A DNA stretch of 64,000 nucleotides from Clostridiales bacterium (GTDB lineage: Bacteria; Bacillota; Clostridia; Oscillospirales; CAG-272). Position 1 is the stretch's first letter. Each line of letters opens with the position of its first letter. The stretch spans positions 1-64,000 of the forward strand of contig JAAZAV010000063.1 of NCBI GenBank assembly GCA_012514145.1. The letters run 5' to 3'. The notes under the pieces were generated by a model that was not told the DNA's origin, did not search any database, and worked only from the letters and a program-made list of their open reading frames with translations. A program made the position numbers and the translations under genes. This document shows positions 46,313 to 56,154 of the stretch, piece by piece.

Positions 46313-47088
46313 TCAAGGTAGGAATCTATATCAGCGATGCACTTTCTGGCTGTGCGCGGACCTACCTTCTCGACACCCGGTCTGCCGCACGCGGACTCGC
46401 AGTAATCGGTTCTCTGGAACACGAGCCTAAGTTCCGCCGGGAAGAGTATCTTGAACGGCTTTATTTTTCCTATGAGCCGCACCGAGTCTATGGCTGCCTG
46501 CCGTATCAAAGCCCGGGCTGCTTTTGCGTCAAGCGATACGGCTCTGTTGCGCCCGACGGCACGCTTCACCGGCGCAGTGGCTATGTCGCCCAAAAACCTT
46601 CTGCCTTCTTCGCAGGCGGCTATGTCTCCCGAGACCATAATAACAGGTACGTCGTATCTGCCGAGAAATACGGCGCTCTGGGCGATTTCGCCGCAGCTTC
46701 TGCCGTTTATCGTGTAATCAAACCAGGATTTCGAGCTCTGCGTATGATCGAGAAAGGCGTTTTCGGTGCCCGCCATGGCATGGGTGCCTATCATCGCCGC
46801 GGCGGTGAGCGTCCCGCTTTTGGTAAGCCTGTTGTAGTCGTTTATCCCGTCCACAAGTATGGCTCTTTCGTCCAGAGTGCCGGGGAGGAAGTTCTTCCCC
46901 GTGCCGTGGCCGTCCTCCACATACACCTTCTCGGCGCCGGTCGCAAAATATCCGTCCACCGCGGCGTTGATATCGTCGGTCAGCTTGCGGCAGGACGCGA
47001 TATAATGCTCTTCCGATTCGATAAACACGTTGTCGATTGAGTCGACGCCGGTTATTCCCTCCATGTCGGTCATGATGAAGATATTCAT
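46300..47088 (-). CDS. M55 family D-aminopeptidase-like metallopeptidase
   Basis: 262 residues from the ATG at 47088, which has AAAGGAGAA upstream; longer readings begin in the promoter. M55 (DppA) zinc-binding residues line up: Asp8 and Glu10 in MTDMEGITGV, His61 in VEDGHGTG, His103 in IGTHAMAG and Glu134 in GRSCGE. DppA hydrolyses D-amino-acid dipeptides from peptidoglycan in the cytosol. The C-terminus looks complete in length, but its last codons lie at a junction with an ABC ATPase remnant, so a few terminal residues may have changed. Confidence 0.88.
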   Translation of the reverse strand: MNIFIMTDMEGITGVDSIDNVFIESEEHYIASCRKLTDDINAAVDGYFATGAEKVYVEDGHGTGKNFLPGTLDERAILVDGINDYNRLTKSGTLTAAAMIGTHAMAGTENAFLDHTQSSKSWFDYTINGRSCGEIAQSAVFLGRYDVPVIMVSGDIAACEEGRRFLGDIATAPVKRAVGRNRAVSLDAKAARALIRQAAIDSVRLIGKIKPFKILFPAELRLVFQRTDYCESACGRPGVEKVGPRTARKCIADIDSYLDLMI

Positions 47089-47152
47089 GCTGCTTCTCCT
47101 TTTTTGTAATCGTTTGGTTAACATATCGGGTTTTATATATGTCTGCAATATG

Positions 47153-47181
47153 ATTATATAAAATCCGGCTTGCCAAGTCAA
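47153..47181 (-). promoter_or_regulatory. Promoter of the M55 peptidase gene
   Basis: Minus strand TTGACT (47181-47176), 17 bases, TATAAT (47158-47153). Confidence 0.75.
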
Positions 47182-47242
47182 TGGTATATTTGCTTAATTC
47201 CCGTTTATATGTATGTATATATTGCAAAAATCATATAAACAG

Positions 47243-47272
47243 GAAGCCCTCTCCGAATCCGGAGAGGGCTTC
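47243..47272 (-). terminator. Hairpin between the MscS and M55 genes
   Basis: Perfect 13-base arms GAAGCCCTCTCCG and CGGAGAGGGCTTC with a 4-base loop, about 100 bases after the MscS stop. Confidence 0.65.
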
Positions 47273-47369
47273 GCGATATTTTCGGATAAAGTCTGCGGTC
47301 GGCAACAGCCGCCGCTCGCGGGTCGCCGGGTAAATCCGCGGAGGAAAAGGAAACGCGGGACTGAGAATC

Positions 47370-48248
47370 TCAAAGCAGGCGAATCTCTCTCTGAAGAACG
47401 GGCTTCATTATGCCGTTCTCCTTTAATTTATTCATTATGACTTCTCTCAGTTCAAGCTGCATAATAATGTAATCTTCCGGAACAACGGGAGCGCTGACTA
47501 AAATATCTATACAGCTGTCGCTCGTGCCGGAAACGCCTATGATATAGTCGTGTCCTTTAAGGACACGATCGTTGTTATCGAGACAGGTTTTTATGATCTG
47601 TCTCGCTTTTTCGATATCGTCCTTTAACGGTATCCCGATTTTGACATCGGTATACACATACTCGGTTTTTGAAAGGTTTTCGACCTTGTTCTGCATAATC
47701 TTCTCGTTAGGCAAAACCACTGTTATGTTTTTCCGGTTTTTGAAAATCGTATTGAAAAGCCTTATCTCCTCGACCACCAGTAAATCTTCCGTTCCTTCGA
47801 TGAAAACACGATCCCCCGCTTTTATAAGCCTGGTTAAAACAATCATGATTCCCGAAGCGAGAGCCGTCAAAGAACCCCGCAAAGCCAGAGCTATCGACAA
47901 GCCCAGCGAAGCGACCAGAGTTATCAGCGAGTTTGTCTGAAAACCCATGGTGTTCGCGGCTATAACAATGACAAAGAAATATCCTAAAAACTTGAAGATT
48001 ATCTCTATATAGTAGATCGCGCTTTTTGTGGCTCCTCCCTTTTTTAGAATATGGTTAATCAGTTTCAGGGCATAACGGATTAACAGATATCCTACGACGA
48101 AAATCAATATGCCCTTAAGAAGGCTGGCTCCGACATTAATCAGGTTGGACTGAGACCAAAAACTATCGGAGGTAATCTCCAGCAATTTGTCCGTGGAGTC
48201 TTTGATATCTTCGCTTAATTCGGTTAAATGTTCCAGATTGCCTTCCAT
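47370..48248 (-). CDS. MscS-family mechanosensitive channel
   Basis: 292 residues from the ATG at 48248, chosen because of the AAGGAG site upstream and because upstream in-frame starts fall in or just after the promoter. Three N-terminal helices, the pore helix ASLGLSIALALRGSLTALASGI (MscS TM3), the beta domain GDRVFIEGTEDLLVVEEIRLFNTIFKN, and a C-terminal domain. It opens under membrane tension to release solutes. Single gene. Confidence 0.9.
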   Translation of the reverse strand: MEGNLEHLTELSEDIKDSTDKLLEITSDSFWSQSNLINVGASLLKGILIFVVGYLLIRYALKLINHILKKGGATKSAIYYIEIIFKFLGYFFVIVIAANTMGFQTNSLITLVASLGLSIALALRGSLTALASGIMIVLTRLIKAGDRVFIEGTEDLLVVEEIRLFNTIFKNRKNITVVLPNEKIMQNKVENLSKTEYVYTDVKIGIPLKDDIEKARQIIKTCLDNNDRVLKGHDYIIGVSGTSDSCIDILVSAPVVPEDYIIMQLELREVIMNKLKENGIMKPVLQREIRLL

Positions 48249-48328
48249 ATCCGGTTCTGCTCCTTGTATCATCATGTCGGGTTTTCGGTCTTTTCGCGGG
48301 TTATGATTGAGCGCTATACATCGTGGGT

Positions 48329-48357
48329 ATTTTATCACACTCTGCGGCTGCATTCAA
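48329..48357 (-). promoter_or_regulatory. Promoter of the MscS gene
   Basis: Minus strand TTGAAT (48357-48352), 17 bases, TAAAAT (48334-48329). Confidence 0.6.
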
Positions 48358-48445
48358 GATTTTCTGAATTAAAACTGTAAATTTTCAGGGAACGGAGCGA
48401 GTGCGCAAAGTCCTGATGAGATTGCTGTTTTTTGTTTGAAACCGC

Positions 48446-48474
48446 TTGAATGCCGCGGGGGAGTGTGTTAGAAT
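48446..48474 (+). promoter_or_regulatory. Promoter of the RES-LRR gene
   Basis: TTGAAT (48446-48451), 17 bases, TAGAAT (48469-48474). Transcription should start near 48481, after the ATG at 48475, which rules that codon out. Confidence 0.65.
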
Positions 48475-48507
48475 ATGTTCAATAACACAAAGAGAGGGAA
48501 GAGAAAG

Positions 48508-50496
48508 ATGGACGCGGCAAAGTTTAAAGAGATTTTTTCGAAAGACAACTACCGGCTGCCTATACGCTGGGACGGCAAGGATTTCTACGCGACGTTATAC
48601 AAACATCTGAAGAACTACCGTGAAGACATTAAGAGTCATTGTTCAGAGGGTTCTGAATTGTTTGATGATGTGAAAACCGTTTGCCGCGGCATATGCGCAG
48701 CCGTGGACTGCAGCTTCAGAGGGTATCCGGAGAAAGCATACGATAGTTTTAAAGGTGTAATGGAGATTCTCGGCAAAGATCCGTTGCTGATTGACGAGAA
48801 AGACGTCAAAAAAGAATCATTATACCGTGTCGTCGATGTCGAAAACGCTGCCGTCCCTGACCGTAAAAGGCTGTTTCATGTTCCGTTCAGCATGCGCTCG
48901 AAAATGTCAACCCAGAGGTATAGTATACCCGGATTTCCCAGTCTTTACCTTGGCACATCGTTGGAGTTGTGCTGCATGGAAGTGGGCAAAGACCCGCAGC
49001 GCGATTATGTTTGCGTGTCGCGGTATGAACTGCAGACCGATGAGCGTGTTAAATACAATGTTTTTGGACAAAATCAGCGTCCGATATTTGATAACGATGA
49101 GTTCAAAATCTACGATATTTCGATCAAACCGGATAACGCAATAAATAAATCGGGCAATAAAAATAAGGATGTTGATATATATATTAAGTGGTATCCGCTT
49201 ATATCAGCCTGTTCATATATACGTGCTATGCGTGATGATCACTATTCGGCAGAATATATAATACCACAGCTGTTTATCCAATGGGTGCGCTCAGAAAATG
49301 AGGATGCGGTCGTAGGTATCAAGTATTTCTCCTGCGCATCTGAACATGCATCAATACTTGGACATAATTATGTATTCCCTACCACGGGTACTCCATATCA
49401 AGCTCGGAAGACTATAACCAATTATTGCGCCAGGCTGTCACACAGGTTTATGCTTACAGTTCCGGAATTCATAATGGATTATTGTTCTATCGAAAACTGT
49501 GAAGAACAGATAAAAGCTGATAATAATCTTGAATACATAGAGGGCTATAATGAAGGAGAAGGCGAAGAAATAGAAGGTGAATATGAGATACCTGAAGGAG
49601 TATCCGCGATTGGTGTATTTGCCTTTTCCGGCTGCAGCGCGCTTACAGGTATCACCATCCCGGACAGTGTTACGAGCATTGGCGATTTCGCCTTTTCCGA
49701 CTGCAGCGCGCTGCCAACTATCACCATCCCGGACAGTGTTACGAGCATTGGTAATTTCGCCTTTGACGGCTGCAGCGCGCTGACAACTATCATCATCCCG
49801 AAAAGTGTAACGAACATTGGCAATGCCGCCTTTGACTGCTGCAGTGCGCTGACAACTATCATCATCCCGAAAAGTGTAACGAGCATTAGCAATACCGCCT
49901 TTTCCCGCTGCAACTCGCTGTCAAGTATCATAGTCGATATCAAAAATGAACATTATACGAGTGTGGATAATATTATTTATAATAAGGATAAGACCATTTT
50001 GATTTGTTACCCCGCAGGGAAAAATCAAAATGGCTTCACCATCCCGGACAATGTAACGAGCATTGGTGACTACGCCTTTGACGGCTGCAGCGCGCTGATA
50101 ACTATCACCATCCCGGACAGTGTTACGAGCATTGGTGACTACGCCTTTTCCGACTGCAGCGCGCTGACAACTATCACCATCCCGGACAGTGTAACGAGCA
50201 TTGGTAATTTCGCCTTTGACGGCTGCAGTGCGCTGACAACTATCACCATCTCGGACAGTGTAACGAGCATTGGTAATTTCGCCTTTTCCTATTGTAGTTC
50301 ACTGACAAGTATCATCATCCCGGACAGTGTTACGAGCATTGGTGAGGCCGCCTTTTTAGGCTGCAGCGCGCTGAAAACTGTGAATTATTCCGGTACGCGG
50401 GAACAAAGAGAAAGGCTCAATAATAATATTGGTGAAGGCAACGAAGTTCTTATGAAAGCCGAATGGATATACAATTCTTCCGGCAGCGAGAACTGA
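48508..50496 (+). CDS. RES-domain protein fused to BspA-type leucine-rich repeats
   Basis: 662 residues from the ATG at 48508 (GAGAGGGAAGAG site). An N-terminal helical segment (about 1-100) is followed by a RES domain (about 105-290): SLYRVVD (Arg), [16 protein letters not shown] (Glu) and further conserved blocks. RES proteins are NAD-degrading enzymes, best known as toxins. From about residue 360 to 640 there are ten 23-residue BspA-type repeats with the consensus [23 protein letters not shown], one of them enlarged, a ligand-binding surface. No secretion signal. No antitoxin gene is adjacent. The gene looks AT-richer than its surroundings, which suggests recent transfer. A sensor-toxin fusion is inferred. 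Confidence 0.7.
   Translation: MDAAKFKEIFSKDNYRLPIRWDGKDFYATLYKHLKNYREDIKSHCSEGSELFDDVKTVCRGICAAVDCSFRGYPEKAYDSFKGVMEILGKDPLLIDEKDVKKESLYRVVDVENAAVPDRKRLFHVPFSMRSKMSTQRYSIPGFPSLYLGTSLELCCMEVGKDPQRDYVCVSRYELQTDERVKYNVFGQNQRPIFDNDEFKIYDISIKPDNAINKSGNKNKDVDIYIKWYPLISACSYIRAMRDDHYSAEYIIPQLFIQWVRSENEDAVVGIKYFSCASEHASILGHNYVFPTTGTPYQARKTITNYCARLSHRFMLTVPEFIMDYCSIENCEEQIKADNNLEYIEGYNEGEGEEIEGEYEIPEGVSAIGVFAFSGCSALTGITIPDSVTSIGDFAFSDCSALPTITIPDSVTSIGNFAFDGCSALTTIIIPKSVTNIGNAAFDCCSALTTIIIPKSVTSISNTAFSRCNSLSSIIVDIKNEHYTSVDNIIYNKDKTILICYPAGKNQNGFTIPDNVTSIGDYAFDGCSALITITIPDSVTSIGDYAFSDCSALTTITIPDSVTSIGNFAFDGCSALTTITISDSVTSIGNFAFSYCSSLTSIIIPDSVTSIGEAAFLGCSALKTVNYSGTREQRERLNNNIGEGNEVLMKAEWIYNSSGSEN
49600..50390 (+). 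repeat. 69-base coding repeats (LRR region)
   Basis: About ten near-identical 69-base units, several differing by only a few bases, with one unit carrying an insertion around 49930-50040. Strong substrate for recombination and copy-number change. Confidence 0.85.
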
Positions 50497-50529
50497 GCGC
50501 AGACGGCGTATGTCACAAACATAAATTAA

Positions 50530-50578
50530 AAAAGAACCGTAATCGCAATACACATGGTATCACGATTACGGTTCTTTT
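50530..50578. terminator. Bidirectional intrinsic terminator
   Basis: Perfect 16-base arms AAAAGAACCGTAATCG and CGATTACGGTTCTTTT, 17-base loop. It ends the RES-LRR gene and, on the other strand, begins two bases after the tRNA CCA. Confidence 0.85.
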
Positions 50579-50579
50579 C

Positions 50580-50655
50580 TGGTGGAGACGAAGGGGCTCG
50601 AACCCTCCACCTCAGCGTTGCGAACGCTGCGCTCTCCCGGATGAGCTACGTCCCC
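50580..50655 (-). tRNA. tRNA-Ala (anticodon CGC)
   Basis: 76 bases with CCA encoded. The acceptor stem GGGGACG pairs with CGTCTCC and includes G3:U70, the alanine identity element. The anticodon arm CAGCG-TTCGCAA-CGCTG gives anticodon CGC. The T-arm TTCGAGC loop and D-arm are normal. It reads GCG codons, which are common in this GC-rich genome. Confidence 0.95.
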
Positions 50656-50675
50656 GTTTACCGCCGGTGAATGTT

Positions 50676-50704
50676 ATTATACCACAAACGGGCGGGCATT
50701 GCAA
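50676..50704 (-). promoter_or_regulatory. Promoter of tRNA-Ala
   Basis: Minus strand TTGCAA (50704-50699), 17 bases, TATAAT (50681-50676), about 15 bases before the mature 5' end. Confidence 0.75.
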
Positions 50705-50800
50705 GGGCTTTTGAAAAAATAACGGCGTTTCGGGAGAACGATTATAGCCGAATATTTATAATGCCTTCGATAGCGTTACCGGCACTCCTCCCGGGCGGGA

Positions 50801-50841
50801 AGCGCCGCATACGCCTCCAAGCCGGCTGCATATGCGGCGCT
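50801..50841 (-). terminator. Hairpin downstream of the small EamA gene
   Basis: 11-base arms AGCGCCGCATA and TATGCGGCGCT around a 19-base loop. There is no clear T-run, so termination efficiency is uncertain. Confidence 0.45.
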
Positions 50842-50852
50842 GACTGCAGACC

Positions 50853-51284
50853 TCAGAGCACCATGAACAGCGTGCCGGCGGTTATAAGCACGCAGCCGAT
50901 GAAAGCCTTGAGGGTAAAACTCTCGTTAAACAGTATAAAAGCCAGCACCAGGGTAATCACCACGCTCATCTTGTCTATGGGCACCACCTTTGTCACCTCG
51001 CCGATCTGGAGAGCGCGATAGTAGCAGAGCCAGGACGCGCCGGTGGCAAGCCCCGACAAAATCAGGAAAAGCCAGCTTTTCCGGCTTATCTCGGAAATCG
51101 ACTTGACAATCGACGTGCCCGAGCTTGTTTGAGTTATCAACACCATGACCCATGCCATAACCAGAACCACTACCGTTCGAATGGCGGTGGCGAGATTGCT
51201 GTTCACTCCCTTGATGCCGATTTTCGCGAGAATCGAGGTCAGCGCGGCGAACACCGCCGAGCCGACTGCGTATAAAACCCACAT
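50853..51284 (-). CDS. Half-size EamA (DMT) transporter
   Basis: 143 residues with about five membrane helices, a single EamA repeat, half the length of the 301-residue transporter at 36308. Single-repeat members must dimerise. The strong AGGAGG site and full-length spacing show it is a real short form, not a fragment. It is alone on the minus strand between the tRNA and cysteine synthase. Confidence 0.82.
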   Translation of the reverse strand: MWVLYAVGSAVFAALTSILAKIGIKGVNSNLATAIRTVVVLVMAWVMVLITQTSSGTSIVKSISEISRKSWLFLILSGLATGASWLCYYRALQIGEVTKVVPIDKMSVVITLVLAFILFNESFTLKAFIGCVLITAGTLFMVL

Positions 51285-51370
51285 ATGTCCTCCTGAATGT
51301 CCTTAAAATGTCGTTAGAATAGAATAAACTAATAATCTTAAATTGTCTCGGCTGTCTCACCTCAGCCGAA

Positions 51371-52297
<927 letters not shown>

Positions 52298-52347
52298 GTT
52301 CCTTCTCCCGAAATATATATGTGTGGTTGAAAATCCGAAATTCGCAC

Positions 52348-52376
52348 TTGAACGGCACGCATTTCCATGATATAGT
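52348..52376 (+). promoter_or_regulatory. Promoter of the solute-binding lipoprotein gene with tandem -10 repeat
   Basis: TTGAAC (52348-52353), 17 bases, TATAGT (52371-52376). The sequence GATATAGTGAcAGTA recurs 18 bases downstream as GATATAGTGAtAGTA (to about 52405), duplicating the -10 element. Confidence 0.6.
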
Positions 52377-52421
52377 GACAGTACGTGATATAGTGATAGT
52401 AAATTACGGAGGTATTCGAAA

Positions 52422-53906
52422 ATGAGATCGATTAAAAAGCTGCTCGCCCTGCTTACGGCGGCGCTGATGCTTGCGGGAGCCGCTGCCTGCGGCGCTCCCG
52501 GCGCGCAGTCGGCTGTCACCTCGGATACAGCAGCCGACACCGAGCCGGCGGAGACCACCACCGAAGGCTATATCAGCGGCGTGCCCGACGACGCGGATTT
52601 TGAAGGCGCCGAGGTCCGCGTACTCAACAGCCCCACCCAGCAGGCGGCAATCGAGATGCTGAGCATCATGGAGTCGGACGGCGACATCATCAACGACGCC
52701 ATGTATAAGCGGAATCTCGACGTTATGAAGAATCTGAACGTCGAACTCGTCTACACCAACGACATCAACGCAAACGCCTGCGACGCGGTCACCCGTTTCG
52801 TGCAGGCGGGCGACGATTCTTACGAACTGGTGCTTGAGGCGCAGTACCAGCAGATAAAGATCATCCTGCAGGGCATGTATGCCGATATAATCGACGCGCC
52901 CTACATAGACGTGTCCATGCCCTGGTGGCCGTCAAACTACATTCACGGTCTCAACATCGGCAACACCCACCGCTACCTGCTCACCGGCGACGCCTCCCCC
53001 GACTTCCTGCGCTGGATAGCCACAACATACTACAACAAGCAGGTTTACGCAGACTTCTTCGGAGATGCCGACGGGCTGTATCAGACGGTGCTTGACGGCG
53101 AGTGGACCCTCGACCTTGTAAACACCATGACCGAGAGCGTCTACTCCGACCTGAACGGCAACGGCAAAAACGACATGGAGGACATGCTGGGCTGTCTGCT
53201 TAATACCGCCGCATCCGCCGACGCCATTTACTTCAACGCCGGCGCGGTGGTCGTATACTATGACAAGGACGGCGCTCCCGTTCTCGACCCGGTCACCGAC
53301 CGCACGATAAAGGTCGTGGAGCAGATGTACCGGCTTTTCTATGAGAATCCCGCCACCGGCGTTTACGGGGCTGACTGGAATATGATAAACAACCAATTCA
53401 CAGCCAAGTTCGCCGCCGACGAGATGCTCTTCAACTTCGCCTGGATGTTCACCGCCGACTATCTCCGAGCCATGGAAAGCGACTACGGCGTTATCCCCTA
53501 CCCGAAGTCCGACGAATCGGTGGAGGAATACCGCGCCATGCCCCACAACGATGTGTCCTGCTACGCTATCCCGGCCGCGTGTCAGAATGTGGAGCTTGCC
53601 TGCGCCGCGCTTGAGGAGTTAGCCTATCTCGGCTACATGAACACCTCTCCCGCGTACTATGAGATAGCCATGAAGACAAAATATATGCGGGACAGCTCGG
53701 ACGTGGCCGCTCAGATGATGGATCTCATTCACGACAGCGCCTTCTCCGACACCGGCTATGTGTTCGCCTCCCAGATAAACTCCGCGGGCTATCTTGGCCG
53801 CGACCTGATGGGCAGGAAATCAAAGGACGTGGTGTCCTACTACGCCACCAAAGAGGAGGCTGCCAAAGCCAAGTTCGCCGAGTTCGTTGCGCTCTACATG
53901 GGCTGA
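52422..53906 (+). CDS. Solute-binding lipoprotein (family 1 type)
   Basis: 494 residues. Lipobox ending in Cys near residue 23 (MLAGAAAC), a Thr/Ala/Asp/Glu linker and a carbohydrate-type binding domain. DLNGNGKNDMEDMLG is the calcium-loop counterpart of the other family members here. GGAGGT site. The transcript ends at a clear terminator; no permease gene follows. Confidence 0.85.
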   Translation: MRSIKKLLALLTAALMLAGAAACGAPGAQSAVTSDTAADTEPAETTTEGYISGVPDDADFEGAEVRVLNSPTQQAAIEMLSIMESDGDIINDAMYKRNLDVMKNLNVELVYTNDINANACDAVTRFVQAGDDSYELVLEAQYQQIKIILQGMYADIIDAPYIDVSMPWWPSNYIHGLNIGNTHRYLLTGDASPDFLRWIATTYYNKQVYADFFGDADGLYQTVLDGEWTLDLVNTMTESVYSDLNGNGKNDMEDMLGCLLNTAASADAIYFNAGAVVVYYDKDGAPVLDPVTDRTIKVVEQMYRLFYENPATGVYGADWNMINNQFTAKFAADEMLFNFAWMFTADYLRAMESDYGVIPYPKSDESVEEYRAMPHNDVSCYAIPAACQNVELACAALEELAYLGYMNTSPAYYEIAMKTKYMRDSSDVAAQMMDLIHDSAFSDTGYVFASQINSAGYLGRDLMGRKSKDVVSYYATKEEAAKAKFAEFVALYMG

Positions 53907-53926
53907 TAATCGGAACACATTATATC

Positions 53927-53952
53927 AAGGGCATCGGTCATCCGATGCCCTT
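53927..53952. terminator. Bidirectional intrinsic terminator
   Basis: Perfect 11-base arms AAGGGCATCGG and CCGATGCCCTT with a TCAT loop, between the lipoprotein and the convergent GH16 gene. Confidence 0.85.
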
Positions 53953-53974
53953 TCCACGATGTCAGTCAGTCCTG

Positions 53975-54769
53975 CTAACCGATGAACAGCTCGCCGGTTT
54001 CGTCCTGCCAGAGACGCATCCACTTTACCCGGTATTCCACCGGGAAGGTAGTATTTTCATCAACCAGGCAGTCGCCGGGCTTCCAGCGGGAGCCCTCGGT
54101 AAAGAGGAAGTTGTTGAGTATTATATACAGCGGGTCCTGAAAGCCCGCCATGCCGCCGATACCGCCGAAGTCGCCCTCCTCGCCGATATTGTAGGAGTAA
54201 TACTCCTCCCCGTCAACCGTGAAGTACATGCGTTCGGGCGTCCAGCCGAAGCCGTAGAGGTGGTATTCGTCGTTGAGGGTCTCCGGGTTCGGGAAGGTAT
54301 AGCCGCGGTCTCCGCCCGGGAGCTGGACATGTCCGCCCTTCCACCACTTGTGCAGGTTGGGATAAACCTGATCCTTTGAGGCGAAAATCTCGAAGATATC
54401 GACTTCAACGAAGTATTCGGTGGTAAGATATCGCCTGTCCGACTGCATCCAGAATGAGGGCCAGGCGCCCTTGAAGAAGGGCGGATTGGCGCACATCTCA
54501 AGATAGCCGTAGCGGTAGGACATGGTACCGTCGGTGGTAAGCGAACAATTGGTGGAAAAGGGCTTCTCTCCCTCCTCCCGGTGGCACTGCAGCAGCAGTT
54601 CCCCGCCGTCGATGCGGGCGTTGCGCTCGCCGGTGCCGTTGATGATGTCGCCCTGCGCCATCTTGGCCTTGAACGCCCATTTTGTCATATCGATTTTATC
54701 GCCGTCAAATTCATCGTGCCATACCAGCTTCATGCCCTCGGCAAAGGGCTTCGGTGCAGCGTACTCCAT
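53975..54769 (-). CDS. Glycoside hydrolase family 16 (beta-glucanase type)
   Basis: 264 residues. GH16 signature E-V-D-I-F-E with nucleophile Glu122, Asp124 and acid/base Glu127; upstream WPSFWMQS and downstream FGWTPERMYFTVDGEEY are also typical. Expected to cleave beta-1,3 or mixed-linkage beta-glucans. There is no signal peptide, unusual for a polysaccharide hydrolase, so it would act on imported oligosaccharides. AGGAGGGAA site, divergent promoter. Confidence 0.88.
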   Translation of the reverse strand: MEYAAPKPFAEGMKLVWHDEFDGDKIDMTKWAFKAKMAQGDIINGTGERNARIDGGELLLQCHREEGEKPFSTNCSLTTDGTMSYRYGYLEMCANPPFFKGAWPSFWMQSDRRYLTTEYFVEVDIFEIFASKDQVYPNLHKWWKGGHVQLPGGDRGYTFPNPETLNDEYHLYGFGWTPERMYFTVDGEEYYSYNIGEEGDFGGIGGMAGFQDPLYIILNNFLFTEGSRWKPGDCLVDENTTFPVEYRVKWMRLWQDETGELFIG

Positions 54770-54815
54770 GCTGTTCCCTCCTGTTTATACATTTTCACGG
54801 TTCGTACATATATCG

Positions 54816-54844
54816 AGTATATCACACGAAGCGCCGCTTTGCAA
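54816..54844 (-). promoter_or_regulatory. Promoter of the GH16 gene
   Basis: Minus strand TTGCAA (54844-54839), 17 bases, TATACT (54821-54816). Confidence 0.65.
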
Positions 54845-54937
54845 GCGTCAAAATACCGTTAAACGGGCGCCGACGCCGATGTTGACGACTGTGTCGGCGC
54901 GGCAAACCGGCGGAAATGCAAATTAAATAAATTAACC

Positions 54938-54966
54938 TTGACAGAGCGGCGCCGTAAGGGTATAAT
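54938..54966 (+). promoter_or_regulatory. Perfect consensus promoter of the Gfo/Idh - epimerase genes
   Basis: TTGACA (54938-54943), 17 bases, TATAAT (54961-54966). Confidence 0.85.
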
Positions 54967-55020
54967 CAGGATGAAGGCACATATCCTATAAACCAATTCA
55001 TCCATACGGAGGAATACTAT

Positions 55021-56109
55021 ATGGCAGACAAAGTAAGAATCGGCATTATCGGCTGCGGCGGCATCGCCAACGGCAAGCATATGCCGTCTCTTAAGAAGCT
55101 CCCCAATGTCGAGATGGTGGCGTTCTGCGACCTTGTTATCGAGCGCGCCGAGAAGGCGGCCGCTCAGTACGGTATCGCCGGAGCCAAGACCTACACCGAC
55201 TACAAGGAACTCCTTAAGGACAAGACCATTGATGTGGTTCATGTTCTCACCCCGAACCGCGCCCACAGCTTCATCACCGTCGACGCTCTCGACGCCGGCA
55301 AGCATGTAATGTGCGAGAAGCCCATGGCAATAAACTCGGTCGAGGCGAAGAAGATGGTCGACGCGGCAAAGCGCAGCGGCAAGAAGCTCACAATCGGTTA
55401 TCAGAACCGTCAGAACCCCCACTCCCTCTATCTCAAGAAGGAAGCGCTTGACGGCACCTTCGGCGATATCTACTATGCCAAGGCAACCGCCATCCGCCGC
55501 CGCGGTGTTCCCACCTGGGGCGTTTTCCTCAACGAGTACGAGCAGGGCGGCGGTCCCCTCATAGACATCGGTACCCACTCCCTCGACCTGACTCTGTGGA
55601 TAATGGACAACTACAAGCCGAAGTATTGCTGCGGCACCACCTTCCACAAGCTCAACAAGGACACCAATACCGGCAACATCTGGGGCGACTGGGACCCCGA
55701 GAAGTTCACCGTTGAGGACGCGGCTTTCGGCTTCGTCGTAATGGAGAACGGCGCCACCATCTATCTTGAGGCTACCTGGGCTCTCAACTACATAAACACC
55801 GGCGAGGCTGCCACCACCATCTGCGGCACCAAGGCCGGCGGCGATATGGTGGGCGGCGTCCGTATAAACGGCGTGCGCAACGGCCGTCAGTATGTTCTTA
55901 CCCCCGACTTCAGCTCCGGCGGTGTAGCATTCTTCGACGGCAACCCCAACGAGTCCTCGGCAGAGCGTGAAGCCCGTCTCTGGATCGACGCCATTGTCAA
56001 CGACAAGACCCCCGTCGTGCGTCCCGAGCAGGCGTTCTGCGTCACCCGCATCCTTGAGGGTATCTACGAGTCGGCAAAGTCCGGCACCGCTTTCCACTTC
56101 GAGAATTAA
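55021..56109 (+). CDS. Gfo/Idh/MocA family oxidoreductase
   Basis: 362 residues with canonical motifs: IIGCGGIANGKHMPSL (Rossmann), CEKPMAINSVEA and IDIGTHSLDLTLW. NAD(P)-dependent sugar or cyclitol dehydrogenase expected. GGAGG site. It is followed 45 bases on by a sugar phosphate isomerase/epimerase, a common pairing in sugar catabolism. Confidence 0.9.
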   Translation: MADKVRIGIIGCGGIANGKHMPSLKKLPNVEMVAFCDLVIERAEKAAAQYGIAGAKTYTDYKELLKDKTIDVVHVLTPNRAHSFITVDALDAGKHVMCEKPMAINSVEAKKMVDAAKRSGKKLTIGYQNRQNPHSLYLKKEALDGTFGDIYYAKATAIRRRGVPTWGVFLNEYEQGGGPLIDIGTHSLDLTLWIMDNYKPKYCCGTTFHKLNKDTNTGNIWGDWDPEKFTVEDAAFGFVVMENGATIYLEATWALNYINTGEAATTICGTKAGGDMVGGVRINGVRNGRQYVLTPDFSSGGVAFFDGNPNESSAEREARLWIDAIVNDKTPVVRPEQAFCVTRILEGIYESAKSGTAFHFEN

Positions 56110-56154
56110 CCGGCTTCCGGTCGATTTTCAGGTACAGACAAGGAGTATTGATAC

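Noticed and set aside
49600-50390. Regular repeats resembling a CRISPR array
   Set aside because: They are an in-frame protein-coding 69-base repeat (leucine-rich repeats) without unique spacers.
52298-52561. 88-codon N-terminal extension of cysteine synthase
   Set aside because: It would cross the divergent promoter and lipoprotein gene; the ATG at 52297 has a good ribosome binding site.
54859-56097. 412-codon minus-strand open frame over a Gfo/Idh gene
   Set aside because: Antisense shadow; the plus-strand gene has clear family motifs and promoter.
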